A stretch of DNA of 64,000 nucleotides from Ephydatia muelleri (lineage: Eukaryota; Porifera; Demospongiae; Spongillida; Spongillidae): assembly GCA_013339895.1 (NCBI GenBank), contig JABACO010000011.1:2543725-2607724 (forward strand), given 5' to 3'. The notes under the pieces are model-generated. The model ran no database searches and had not been told where the DNA came from. It saw nothing but the letters and a program-made list of their open reading frames with translations. Shown piece by piece: positions 22,504-34,510 of this stretch (positions are counted from its first letter, which is position 1; each line of letters opens with the position of its first letter). The translations under genes and the position numbers were made by a program.

Positions 22504-22767
22504 GTGTACTCTAGATTGGTCAAGGGTATAATTGGTGGTTTAGTGTTAACGTGTAAGGGTGCAGACCTTACAATTTATGTTACCCGTGACGTCTCTAACC
22601 AGATTGTGTCATTAATTAATAGTGGACCTGCGGGTGCAACATTAACGGTTACAGTAGTGATGCGAATTGTTATGCCCATTGTAAGCGCAGTCCCCACCCC
22701 ACTTCAACTCCCCAGGTCTTCTTCCATGAAAAGTGGAGTCGTGGTGGTGCATATGTACATGAAATAA
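22504..22767 (+). CDS. Family C candidate exon, unit 4
   Basis: After an acceptor-like CTCACATTTTGCAG, 87 open codons run from VYSRLVKGIIGG through CKGADLTIYVTRDVSNQIV, SGPAGATLTVTVVMRIVMP and PTPLQLPRSSSM to HMYMK and a stop. The same frame is open upstream to about 22438, after a TAG. In unit 9 it is frameshifted. In units 1, 3, 6 and 8 an insertion near CTCATTAATTAATTAA introduces stops. In units 2, 5 and 7 the region is missing. No start codon or family could be identified; probably an exon of a decaying gene. Confidence 0.3.
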   Translation: MYSRLVKGIIGGLVLTCKGADLTIYVTRDVSNQIVSLINSGPAGATLTVTVVMRIVMPIVSAVPTPLQLPRSSSMKSGVVVVHMYMK

Positions 22768-23549
22768 TCAAGTTTCATCAAATAAGCACTTTCAATAGCA
22801 TGCATGAAGCCTATTAAATTAAAATATTGCTACAATGATATATTATGACTGAGAAGGCAAAATAGCCTGAGCACGGGAAAAGATATATAAAACGCATGTT
22901 TGTGGATCAATGAATACGAAGTTTAGACTTGATTGGGCTACTAAAAGTTTATTCTCTGTCAGCCATGTTAGAAGAGTGGCTTGTGTGACATACTTCACAG
23001 GGTGCATTGTCAAGAATGAGATCATGTAAATTACAAAAAAAACTCTTGCTGATGGAAATTGTATTCATAGTATAGTTATATGTTTCCATCTGTTACACAT
23101 TTCACATGTTATGAATGTCTTCCACGGTCTGCTGTGCAGAAGTTTGTGCGCATGAGCCTGTGCCTCCTTTCAGTGCAGTTCTAAACACACAAAACCCGCC
23201 ACACGATCAAGCATTTCTAAAACCCATTGGAGCATTATGTGTAGAGGCTACATAGTGATCCGTATTGCCAACCAAAATTTGACATTCCTGCAAGTTTATG
23301 TTACAAGGTTGACCTACATGCATCTCCATCCTGATGGCGCACGTAATTGGACAGGACATTACATGGACCATTGGTCTACGTTCCGTGTTAACTCTTCAGA
23401 GGAAGAGTGGCAATTTTCACGTGAAATAAGTAATAAATGAGCCTTCGCTTTTGAAGTATCGCTGCTTATTCCGATCACGCTTGGATGGATAAATTGTACT
23501 TGTATTATACTATGTACATGTCAACGGCAACCATTCACTGGAAATCAGC

Positions 23550-23555
23550 TTTAAT
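23550..23555 (-). terminator. Polyadenylation signal ATTAAA, family A copy 5
   Basis: ATTAAA on the minus strand about 90 bp after the stop. It is kept in alpha copies; beta copies read ATTAAG at the same place. Confidence 0.4.
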
Positions 23556-23641
23556 CTCGGAAAATAATAATGAATCAAAATATGACGGGATACGGATACC
23601 GCTATGAAGTGAAGACAGCTAGTATTTATCCGTACGCGAGT

Positions 23642-24123
23642 TCAGCAACTGTGAGTTACATTCAGTGATGGATAAAGGTGCGCAACAGTAGACACCGTCG
23701 CCTGGGCAACTGTTCCCTTGCAGATGACGTGTTTTCTAATCCAATCGGTTTCGCTGATCCCATCAGTCAGTCCTTGATCGCTTGCCACACCCAGCAACGT
23801 GTCTAGAGCATTTTGAAACTTCTCGTATACATCCAGAGTTTCCCTCAGGGCATCAATCGTGTCCTTGGAACAACCACTTGTTGCAGTACAATTTAGCCTT
23901 ACACTGATCTGTGAAATGAAAACGGTATGCGGTATGCGAGTCAAATTATTAGCACGATTTCGAAGCCATTGGCCCACTTTTGGTAGTAGTAACGTAGCAA
24001 GTGTGAATCGTTATGTGCTTATACATGGATCTTATAATGTCAGTTATTATGATATACAATAGCCAGCCTACGGATGATATAGCTATTGCCTCACACACGC
24101 GCACACGCACACACACATACACA

Positions 24124-24170
<47 letters not shown>

Positions 24171-24819
24171 GCACACACATGCACATACACACATTCAAAA
24201 TGCATAGTAGCTAACCCCTTAAACCCATTATAGCTAACGGTTGTACTATCGTCTATAGCTCCGCGGCATTTGCATGACATACGGAGCGCGCATGTATACA
24301 TGATCAGAACTGGAAACAGCAAAAACATTAACTTGCGTGAACTTACCCATGAAATAAGCTGCTCCGACACTGGACTGGTAAATTGTCCCAGCATGATGCC
24401 TTGTGCTGTCGATTGATTGATGATTTTGTCGAGGGCGCTCAATTGTAAAATGGAGTGGAGAGATCTCCAGAAGTCATCCAGCATATCCTCTTGGACATCG
24501 GCAGGTCTAGGCAAGACCTCCTCTTGCTTCACAGTACAGAGAAAGGTCACATCACAAGGTAGGTCATGCAAAATTACTATGTAGCAATGACGAACTAGCT
24601 TGAATATACACTTACCAATACTTTGGTGACGACAAAAACACCTCTAAGGAGTGTAGCCAGCTTCCCCCTGGCCTCTGCTTCACTAGTGGACCTCACACTT
24701 CTTGAGTGATTCATCAGAGCAGCTTCCACGGGTACAGGAGACGCCCATAAGGTCGTCACCACAGCTGATATCGTACAAAGGGTCAGAATGATTGCACGTA
24801 GCGGTCGGATTGTTGCCAT
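23642..24819 (-). CDS. Family A secreted 4-Cys glycoprotein, copy 5
   Basis: Exons 24616-24819 (68 codons), 24347-24526 (60 codons) and 23642-23908 (88 codons plus stop) give 216 residues. Residues 1-26 are a signal peptide (core AIILTLCTISAVVTTLWA). RSVR/S at 40-43 is a possible proprotein-convertase site. Sequons are at N37, N105, N134 and N211, and mature cysteines at 135, 141, 191 and 216. The chain after residue 68 looks mostly helical and amphipathic. Copy-specific changes are KDTIDAL, EARGK and LLRGV. Alpha type. Role unknown; secretion is the only property I infer with confidence. Confidence 0.78.
24092..24193. repeat. (CA)n microsatellite, intron 2 of copy 5
   Basis: Expanded pure CA run of about 25 dinucleotides within a longer interrupted tract. 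Confidence 0.95.
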
Positions 24820-24887
24820 TCTTAATTCACGGCTGATATACAACAGGCTAGAATTGAAACTCGATGGACCATTTGCCTATGCGCCGA

Positions 24888-24895
24888 TTTATATA
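24888..24895 (-). promoter_or_regulatory. TATA box, family A copy 5
   Basis: TATATAAA on the minus strand; predicts a transcription start near 24860 and a 5' leader of about 40 nt. Confidence 0.65.
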
Positions 24896-25792
24896 CTACC
24901 GCAATTAGCATAATGAAACTTCATATCGTTAACCCTACAACCTATAAATTAACGCATATATTTATACATTATTATATACCACATCATAATGTACGTTGGC
25001 ATTCATCTCGCATCTTCCTACGCACACATACCTAGGCCATCCGTCGATCCTTTTTAAAGTACTGCGAGATCGGATAATGATGGCGATTATGTGTTTAATT
25101 CTGAGGGAAAGAGTCTATTTATATATGTTTCGCCAAGTGGAATCAGACCACGCATTTCTTACAACGATCTGTTATCACATCTATACGTGAGATAAACCCA
25201 ATCTGCAGCTTGAGACCTTTTAAGTTACACCAGTGTGCATATGTTAATTAAGATTCGTATGTGACACCTTCGAAGATTAACGTGAAGTAGAGAGACTTTA
25301 TGACTGGCTTCCATTATCTTAAATCATGCATTAATTAACCACTTATTGATATTTACTTTCAATAGAATTTAATTACACTGCAGTATATAGTAAGTTGTGA
25401 GGTTACGCCGCCTAGTTCATCCTGGATGTAGGGCGAATTGAGTTTCTAGATAAGCTACTTAATCGCATAAGGTAACAGTCAATTGCCAGTAGCGAGCCAA
25501 TGGCATACCACAGGTACAACTCCACGTGCTTGTCGTAGTATACATGCACAACCCTTTTCATTTGACTCATACAATCATAGCCATCAGTCAAATCACTCGT
25601 CACGCTTATGCTTCTTGTTTACGTGTAAATCGCTTCATGCCAATATGATTGCATGTGCCTCTCTTCAAGCACGGGGAAATGAAAGTGGACATATCTACTT
25701 CGTTTTTTTATCGCGCCCCATTCACACCTCAGCAAATATCAGGACTGAAAAGCTAATCGATATAGTGGGTCGTTCCTTCAGTACAATTTGGC

Positions 25793-25802
25793 TGGGGTAT
25801 AA
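25793..25802 (+). promoter_or_regulatory. Plus-strand TATA-like box, unit 5 (one per unit)
   Basis: GGGGTATAAG occurs in most units about 0.9 kb upstream of the family A TATA box and faces the other way; unit 1 has GGGGTATATAAG and unit 10 has lost it (GGGGTTTAAG). It could start the plus-strand transcripts, but no transcript model was established. Confidence 0.3.
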
Positions 25803-26010
25803 GCTTCGTTCAAATATGGGACAAGAAAGAGACTACCCTTCTCTATCGCAATGGCTATAGAAGACATCTTATAGTGGGAGTGTAGTGTGACAATATATTA
25901 TGATGGTGTGAAAAACTATGCGAATGCCTGTGGCCTAGCGCATGTGAGATTTCAGTTCACTGAGCTGAGTTGTATAGTTTAAAGACATGCAGAAAGTAGT
26001 TTCAGAACAC

Positions 26011-26139
26011 ATGAAGAACTTTATAGCTCTCGCAGCCATCATCACATTCACGCTTATGTTACTTTACGGCTTTAACCCAATTATGATGTATGCCTCTGAT
26101 GTACTGGAGAATGATAGTGGAAACTTCGTTCTATTATAG
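26011..26139 (+). CDS. Small signal-peptide-like frame, unit 5
   Basis: 42 codons from ATG: MKNFIALAAIITFTLMLLYG is a good signal peptide, followed by FNPIMMYASD and VLENDSGNFVLL. It lies about 210 bp after the plus-strand TATA-like box. Other units lack one base before ATGATG and stop at TGA after FKPI. Units 3 and 6 also have an 8-base deletion. It might be the first exon of a family B gene, but no convincing donor was found. Confidence 0.3.
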   Translation: MKNFIALAAIITFTLMLLYGFNPIMMYASDVLENDSGNFVLL

Positions 26140-26673
26140 CGCCCCGTTCACACTTTCAGGAAAGCTGCACGGTAATGTGAGTTCCTTACATAGTACACTG
26201 CAAGCCATGCTGAAAGCAGCATGCATGCAATATTGTCACTGCCAGGTGGTGTTTCCGTATTACAATGGTGGATCCAGGAATTAGGGGAATGTGGGGAGGG
26301 GGAGGGGGGGATGTCCCAAATCATTTATGAGAAGAGGGGCGCGCAAATGTTTTTACTACCCACTCGCAACACACTCAAATTAATTTTATTCAACACCAAT
26401 CAATGCGGTTCAGTTCTTCCCAGGCTATTGTGAATTTAAATGCTAGTAACCCTTATCTTGTGACGGTATGGTAGACTAACAGAAAGAGGCTTAGCCTCAG
26501 CCGCCGTAATGCGAGGTTGGAATGATGGAAGCGCTACAAAAGACTGCGCTATGTGCGTTGCATGCACGGTTTGCATGTTTTTTTGTTTTTTCATTTGCAC
26601 GTCTACCACGTGCACACTCAAGACAGCTGTTGAACGATTCCTGAGCATAGATTGGAGCTTTGGAGGTGTTTGA

Positions 26674-26845
26674 CGGATAACGCAATCGACTTCCTATTTT
26701 CAACACTTCATACTACACCATTCCACTATGAATTTTTGAAAATAGGAAGTCGATAGCGTTATCCGTTGTGAAGTTATAGCGATTCAAACGCGATGCATTT
26801 TTATAACATTTTAACCGTAGGGCAATTTTCGCGGAAACTGTCCCA
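26674..26845. mobile_element. TA-target MITE, left-truncated, unit 5
   Basis: Right part of the same palindromic MITE as in units 2 and 7. A deletion running from the sequence after GGTGTTTGAC into the left arm removed the left end and the 5' part of the family B frame. Confidence 0.85.
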
Positions 26846-26859
26846 TATAATTATTATTC

Positions 26860-27209
26860 ACGCCTTACAGAAAACAAAGTGTGTTTCAATCCAAAACAAA
26901 ATTGTGGCTTTGCTCCAGACATCGACAAGTACCCTTCAGTGGGGCCCTCTGACTCTCAGCCGCGAGAATTTACACCCTTTGGCCACTTCGAATAAGTCGC
27001 CCAACCCAGCTTTTACATGGCTGCCAAGCCTCCATACCATCGTAATTATAATTGGCCGTCCAGGGTTTTTTCTTTGTTCCTACCGCATGCATGCCATATC
27101 CTCCTATCATTCTACACATCAAAATACAGCAAGTTGTAATAATGATAGGTGCAACCAATTTAAGGCTACATGTCAGCAGAGTAAAAGGGACGCATTCTCA
27201 TTTGATTAA
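26860..27209 (+). pseudogene. Family B remnant, unit 5
   Basis: Retains ENKVCFNPKQNCGFAP to FGHFE and its alpha stop, but the hydrophobic N-terminal part is deleted with the left arm of the MITE. Confidence 0.45.
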
Positions 27210-27408
27210 AAACTGATTGGATTTGTGTGTATACATGATGTTGTGTATAACGTTTTGCAAATGTACATATTTTGTGTTTCCATACATTATTTTTAAAAGA
27301 AATAATTGATTTTTGATCATTAATTTCATTCTGCTAGACAGTTTGGACTACCTATTTTATATGCTTTCTGCTATAATCATGAATTTTTAAAAGTGCGTGT
27401 ACTAAATG

Positions 27409-27552
27409 CCCCAACATCTGTTCTCAAACAGCCTAGTCTCTACTCCAACCGTAGGTCCCCTCTCCAATAGATGCCAAAGTCTCTTAAAGCCTCTTCACCC
27501 ACTGAGTAAGGTTCCTTCTCCAACAGCCTCACCTCTCCTAGACCGCAGAACA
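27409..27552 (-). repeat. Locally inverted segment, unit 5
   Basis: Same inverted block as 12654-12797, with the same junction sequences. Confidence 0.8.
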
Positions 27553-28163
27553 TTATTATTAATATTAACAATATCATATTATCCTTCCATCATTTATAGA
27601 TTTCACATGCTACGAATGTCTTCCACAGTCTGCTGTGCAGACGTTTGTGCATGAGCCTATGCCCCCTTTCAGTGCTGTTATAAAAATATCGCCACACAGT
27701 CAAGCATTTCTATAACCCATTGGAGCATCAGGATTCATGAGTAGAGGTCACATTAGTATTTTTATATTATTTTTTGTGGCCCCGCATGAAATTGACATTC
27801 CTGCATGTATATGTTTTTGTTATCAAATTTACAAGGTTGACCTACATGCGTCTCCGTTCTGATGGCCTACATAATTGGATAGGACATAACATGGACCATT
27901 GGTCTACATTCCATGTTAGCTCTTCAGAGAAAAAGTGGTAATTTTCACGTGAAATAAGTAACAAATGAGCCTTCGCTTTTGAATCATCGCTGCTTTTTCC
28001 GACCACGCTTGGATGGATAAATTGTACTTGTATTATACTATGTGCATGTCAACGGCAACCATTCACTGGAAATCAGCTTAATAATAATGAATCAAAATAT
28101 GACGCGGGATACGGATACTGGTACGAAAGTGAAGACAGCTATAGTATTTATCCGTACGCAAGT

Positions 28164-29389
28164 TCAGCAACTGTGAGTTACATTCAGTGATGGATAAAGG
28201 TGCGCAACAGTAGACACCGTCGCCTGGGCAACTGTTCCCTTGCAGATGACGTATTTTCTAATCCAATCGGTTTCGCTGATTCCATCAGTCAGTCCTTGAT
28301 CGCTTGCCACACCCAGCAACGTGTCTAGAGCATTTTGAAACTTCTTGTATACATCCAGAGTTTCCAACAGAACATCAATCTTGTCCTTGGAACAACCACT
28401 TGTTGCAGTACAATTTAGCCTTACACTGGTCTGTGAAATGAAAACAATATGTAGTATGCGAGTCGAATTATTCCTACAGCATGATTTCGAAGCTATTGGC
28501 CCACTTTTAACAATAAATCTGGTAGTAGTAATGTAGCAAGTGTGAATAGTTATGTGCTTATACACGGATTTTATAATGTCAGTTTATTATGATATACAAT
28601 AGCCACGCAGCCTACGGATGATATAGCTATTGCCCCACACACGCACACACGCACACACACACTCACACACACGCACACACACGCACACACACACACACAC
28701 ACACACAAGCACACACACACACACGCACACACATACATGCACATATACACATTCAAAATGCATAGTAGCTAGCCCTTTAAACCCATTATAGCTAATAGTT
28801 GTAGCTCCGCGCGGCATTTGCATGACATGTGGAGCGCGCATGCATAGATGATCAGAACTGGAAACAGCAAAAACATTAACTTGCGTGAACTTACCCACGA
28901 AATAAGCTGCTCCGACACTGGACTAGTAAATTGTCCCAGCATGATGCCTTGTGCTGTCGATTGATTGATGATTTTGTCGAGGGCGCTCAATTGTAAAATG
29001 GAGTGGAGAGATCTCCAGAAGTCATCCAGCATATCCTCTTGGACATCGGCAGGTCTAGGCAAGACCTCCTCTTGCTTCACATGCAGTACAGAGAAAGGTC
29101 ACATCTCAAGGTACGTAGGTCATGCAGAATTACATGTACTAACTATGCAGCAATGACGAACCCTATAGCTTGAATATACACTTACCAATACTTTGGTGAC
29201 GACAAAAACACCTGTAAGGAGGTTAGCCAGCTTCCCCTTGGCCTCTGCTTCACTAGTGGACCTCACACTTCTTGAGTGATTCATCAGAGCAGCTTCCACG
29301 GGTACAGGAGACGCCCATAAGGTCGTCACCACAGCTGATATCGTACAAAAGGTCAGAATGATTGCACGTCGCGGTCGGATTTTTGCCAT
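28164..29389 (-). CDS. Family A secreted 4-Cys glycoprotein, copy 6
   Basis: Exons 29186-29389, 28895-29074 and 28164-28430; 216 residues, beta type and very close to copy 3. Differences are MAKIRP instead of MATIRP, GKLANLL, and the standard SEQLIS and WIRKYVICK where copy 3 has changes. All splice sites, sequons and cysteines are intact. Confidence 0.76.
28635..28751. repeat. (CA)n microsatellite, intron 2 of copy 6
   Basis: CA repeat with CGCA and AGCA interruptions like copy 3. Confidence 0.95.
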
Positions 29390-29457
29390 TCTTAATTCAC
29401 GGCTGATATACAACAGGCTAGAACTGAAACACGATGAACCATTTGCCTATGCGCCGA

Positions 29458-29465
29458 TTTATATA
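29458..29465 (-). promoter_or_regulatory. TATA box, family A copy 6
   Basis: TATATAAA on the minus strand, about 70 bp upstream of the ATG at 29389. Confidence 0.65.
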
Positions 29466-30854
29466 CTACCGCAATTAGCATAATGAAACTTGTGATATCA
29501 GCATATCGTTAACCTAACAGCAGTTATAGTATATATTTGTACAGTGTCATAGTTAAATATAGAACAACGCACATTAATGTACGTTGGCATTCATCTCGCA
29601 TCTTCCTTCGCACACATACCTAGGCCATCCGTCCCTTTTAAAAGTACTGCGAGATCGGATAATAATGACGATTATGTGAGGGGAAGGATCTCTTTTCGCC
29701 AAGTGGAATCAGACCACGCATTTCTTAAAACGACCTGTTATCACATCTATACGTGAGATAAACCCAATCTGCAGCTTGAGACCTTTTAAGTTACACCAAT
29801 GTCGTATTGCATATGTCGGGAACACCTTAATAAGGATGAAGTGGAAAGGCTTTATGACTGGCTTCTATTCTCATATAATGCATTAATTGACCACTCATTG
29901 ACATTTACTTTCAATAGAATTTAATTACACTGCCGTGTATAGTAAGTTGTGAGGTTTCGCCGCCTAGTTCATCCTGCATGGATGTGGGGCGAGAGAATGA
30001 TAGAAACCAAATGACTTTCCAGATAAGCTACTTAATCGCATAAGGTAGCAGTCAATTGCCCGAAGCGAGCCAATGCCATATCACAGGTGCAACTCCACGT
30101 GCTTGTCGTAGTATACATGCACAACCCTTTTCATTTGACTCATACAATCACAGCCATCAGTCAAATCACTCGTCACGCTTATGCTTCTTGTTTATGTGTA
30201 AATCGCTTCATGCCAATATGATTGCATGTGCCTCTTATCAAGCACGGGGAAATGAAAGTGGACATATCTACTTCGTTTTTTTATCGCGCCCCATTCACAC
30301 CTCAGCAAATATCAGGACTGAAAAGCTAATCGATATAGTGGGTCGTTCCTTCATTACAATTTGGCTGGGGTATAAGCTTCGTTCAAATATGGGACAAGAA
30401 AGAGACTACCCTTCTCTATCGCAATGGCTATAGAAGACATCTTATAGTGGGAGTGTAGTGTGACACTATAGTATGATGAAAAACCATGCGAATGCCTGTG
30501 GCCTAGCGCATGTGGGATTTCAGTTCACTGAGCTGAGTCGTATAGTTTAAAGACACGCAGAAAGTAGTTTCAGAACACATGAAGAACTCTATAGCTTTCG
30601 CAGCCATCATCACATTCACTACTTTACGGCTTTAAACCAATATGATGTATGCCTCTGGTGTACTGACTGGAGAATGATAGTGGAAACTTCGTTCTATTAT
30701 AGCGCCCCGTTCACACTTTCAGGAAAACTGCACGGTAATGTGAGTTCCTTACATAGTACACTGCAAGCCATGCTGAAAGCAGTATGCATGCAATACTGTC
30801 ACTGCGAGGTGGTGTTTCCGTATTACAATGGTGGATCCAGGAATTAGGGGAATG

Positions 30855-30880
30855 TGGGGTGGGAGGGGGGGGGGGGGGGA
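30855..30880 (+). repeat. Long G tract, unit 6 (variable in all units)
   Basis: GGTGGGA followed by about 15 consecutive G. The same site holds GGGGAGGGGAGGGGGG-type runs in the other units. Length varies between units; it could form a G-quadruplex. Confidence 0.8.
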
Positions 30881-31268
30881 TGTCCCAAATCATTGACGAG
30901 AAGAGGGGCGCGCAAATGTTTTTACTACCCACTCGCAACACACTCAAATTTATTCAACACCAATCAATGCCGTTCAGTTCTTCCCAGGCTATTGTGAATT
31001 TAAATGTTAGTAACCCTTATCTTGTGACGGTATGGTAGACTAACAGAAAGAGGCTTAGCCTCAGCCGCCGTAATGCGAGGTTGCATGGAATGATGGAAGC
31101 GCTACAACAGACTGCGCTATGTGCGTTGCATACACGGTTTGCATGTTTTTTTGTTTTTTGATTTGCACGTCTACCACGTGCACACTCAAGACAGCTGTTG
31201 AACGATTCCTGAGCATAGAATGGAGCTTTGGAGGTGTTTGACATGTCTTTAGGAAATCATTATGTTCA

Positions 31269-31670
31269 ATGACAACATTTTGCGTAACATTTAACATCGT
31301 AATATTCTGTGTTGTACGATCCTTATACTTATCAAATGATATATATTATTATTCACACCTTACAGAAAACAAAGTGTGTTTCGATGCAAAACAAAATTGT
31401 GGCTTTGCTCCAGACATCGACAAGGACCCTTCAGTGGGGCCCTCTGACCCTCAGCCGCAAGAATTTACACCCTTTGGCCACTTCGAATACGTTACCCAAA
31501 CCAGCTTTTACATGGCTGCCAACCCTCCATACCATCGTAATAATAATTGGCCGTCCAGGGTTTTTTCTTTGTTCCTACCGCATGCATGTCATATCCTCCT
31601 ATCATTCTACACATCAAATACAGCAAGTTGTAATAATATTAGGTGCAACCAATTTAAGGCTACATGTTAG
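31269..31670 (+). CDS. Family B candidate, beta form with late nonsense codon, unit 6
   Basis: Beta frame of 133 residues. The final part is cut by a TAG where units 3 and 8 read CAG (ATCQQ), removing 14 residues but keeping all six cysteines. AATAAA is at 31708-31713. Confidence 0.4.
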   Translation: MTTFCVTFNIVIFCVVRSLYLSNDIYYYSHLTENKVCFDAKQNCGFAPDIDKDPSVGPSDPQPQEFTPFGHFEYVTQTSFYMAANPPYHRNNNWPSRVFSLFLPHACHILLSFYTSNTASCNNIRCNQFKATC

Positions 31671-33270
31671 CACAGTAAAATGAAGATCTGGGACGCATTC
31701 TCATATGAATAAAAACTGATTGGATTTGTGTGTATACATGATGTTGTATATACGTTTTGCAAATGTACAGTGCTCCATACATTATTTTTGAAAGAAATAA
31801 TCATTCTGCTAGACAGTTTGAACTACCTATTTTATGTGCTTTCTGCTATAATCATGAATTTTTAGAAGTGTTGTGTGTGAGATTGGGGTGTTGTCATACA
31901 AGTGATATGCATGTATACTGTATGTGACATATTTAGACTGTTGGATGTTCTGCGGTCTAGGAGAGGTGAGGCTGTTGGAGAAGGAACCTTAGTCAGTGGG
32001 TGAAAAGGCTTTAAGAGACTTTGGCATCTATTGGAAAGGAGACCTACGGTTGGAGTAGAGACTAGGCTGTTTGAGAACAGATCTTGGGGCTGTTGGAGAG
32101 TACTCAACAACCATCTCACATTGTGCAGGTCTACTCTAGATTGGTCAAGGGTATAATTGATGGTTTAGTGTTAACGTCCAAGGGTGCAGACCTTACAATT
32201 TATGTTACCCGTGACGTCTCTAATCAGATTTTGTGTGCAAACTCATTAAATAATTAATAGTGGACCTGTGGGTGGAGCATTAACGGTTACAGTAGTGATG
32301 CGAATTGTTATGCCTATTGTAAGCGCAGTCCCCACCCCACTTCAACTCCCCAGGTCTTCTTCCATGAAAAGTGGAGTCGTGGTGGTGCATATGTACATGA
32401 AATAATCAAGTTGCATCAAATAAGCACTTTCTATAGCATGCATGAAGCCTATTAAATTAAAATATTGCTACAATGATATTATATTATGACTGAGAAGGCA
32501 AAATAGCATGAGCACGGGAAAAGATATATAAAACGCATGTTTGTGGATCAATGAATACGAAGTTTAGACTTGATTGGGTAACTACGAGTTCATTCTTTGT
32601 CAGCCATATTAGAAGAATTGCTTGAGTGACATACTTCACAGCGTGCATTGTCGAGAATGAGATCCAAAAAAAAACTCTTGCAGGAAATCGTATTCATAGT
32701 ATAGTTATATGTTTCCATCTGTTACACATTTCACATGTTATGAATGTCTTCCACGGTCTGCTGTGCAGATGTTTGTGCGCATGAGCCTGTGCCTCCTTTC
32801 AGTGCAGTTCTAAACACACAAAACCCGCCACACAATCAAGCATTTCTAAAACCCATTGGAGCATTATGTGTAGAGGCTACATAGTGATCCGTATTGCCAA
32901 CCAAAATTTGACATTCCTGCATGTTTATGTTACAAGGTTGACCTACATGCATCTCCATCCTGATGGCGCACGTAATTGGACAGGACATTACATGGACCAT
33001 TGGTCTACGTTCCGTGTTAACTCTTCAGAGGAAGAGTGGCAATTTTCACGTGAAATAAGTAACAAATGAGCCTTCGCTTTTGAAGTATCGCTGCTTATTC
33101 CGACCACGCTTGGATGGATAAATTGTACTTGTATTATACTATGTACATGTCAACGGCAACCATTAACTGGAAATCAGCTTTAATCTCGGAAAATAATAAT
33201 GAATCAAAATATGACGGGATACGGATACCGCTATGAAGTGAAGACAGCTAGTATTTATCCGTACGCGAGT

Positions 33271-34434
33271 TCAGCAACTGTGAGTTACATTCAGTGATGG
33301 ATAAAGGTGCGCAACAGTAGACACCGTCGCCTGGGCAACTGTTCCCTTGCAGATGACGTGTTTTCTAATCCAATCGGTTTCGCTGATTCCATCAGTCAGT
33401 CCTTGATCGCTTGCCACACCCAGCAACGTGTCTAGAGCATTTTGAAACTTCTCGTATACATCCAGAGTTTCCCTCAGGGCATCAATCTTGTCCTTGGAAC
33501 AACCACTTGTTGCAGTACAATTTAGCCTTACACTGATCTGTGAAATGAAAACGGTATGCGGTATGCGAGTCAAATTATTAGCACGATTTCGAAGCCATTG
33601 GCCCACTTTTGGTAGTAGTAACGTAGCAAGTGTGAATCGTTATGTGCTTATACATGGATCTTATAATGTCAGTTATTATGATATACAATAGCCAGCCTAC
33701 GGATGATATAGCTATTGCCTCACACACGCGCACACGCACACACACATACACACTCACACACACACACACACCCACACACACACGCACACACATGCACATA
33801 CACACATTCAAAATGCATAGTAGCTAACCCCTTAAATCCATTATAGCTAACGGTTGTACTATCGTCTATAGCTCCGCGGCATTTGCATGACATATTCGGA
33901 GCGCGCATGTATACATGATCAGAACTGGGAACAGCAAAAACATTAACTTGCGTGAACTTACCCATGAAATAAGCTGCTCCGACACTGGACTGGTAAACTG
34001 TCCCAGCATGATGCCTTGTGCTGTCGATTGATTGATGATTTTGTCGAGGGCGCTCAATTGTAAAATGGAGTGGAGAGATCTCCAGAAGTCATCCAGCATA
34101 TCCTCTTGGACATCGGCAGGTCTAGGCAAGACCTCCTCTTGCTTCACAGTACAGAGAAAGGTCACATCACAAGGTAGGTCATGCAGAATTACTATGTAGC
34201 AATGACGAACTAGCTTGAATATACACTTACCAATACTTTGGTGACGACAAAAACACCTGTAAGGAGGGTAGCCAGCTTCCCCTTGGCCTCTGCTTCACTA
34301 GTGGACCTCACACTTCTTGAGTGATTCATCAGAGCAGCTTCCACGGGTACAGGAGACGCCCATAAGGTCGTCACCACAGCTGATATCGTACAAAGGGTCA
34401 GAATGATTGCACGTCGCGGTCGGATTGTTGCCAT
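33271..34434 (-). CDS. Family A secreted 4-Cys glycoprotein, copy 7
   Basis: Exons 34231-34434, 33962-34141 and 33271-33537; 216 residues, alpha type, with no unusual substitution. It has VYEKF and WIRKHVICK in exon 3. It can serve as the alpha reference sequence. Confidence 0.78.
33721..33806. repeat. (CA)n microsatellite, intron 2 of copy 7
   Basis: Same structure as copy 2, including the CCCA interruption. Confidence 0.95.
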
Positions 34435-34502
34435 TCTTAATTCACGGCTGATATACAACAGGCTAGAATTGAAACTCGATGGACCATTTGCCTATGCGCC
34501 GA

Positions 34503-34510
34503 TTTATATA
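34503..34510 (-). promoter_or_regulatory. TATA box, family A copy 7
   Basis: TATATAAA on the minus strand, about 70 bp upstream of the ATG at 34434. Confidence 0.65.
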
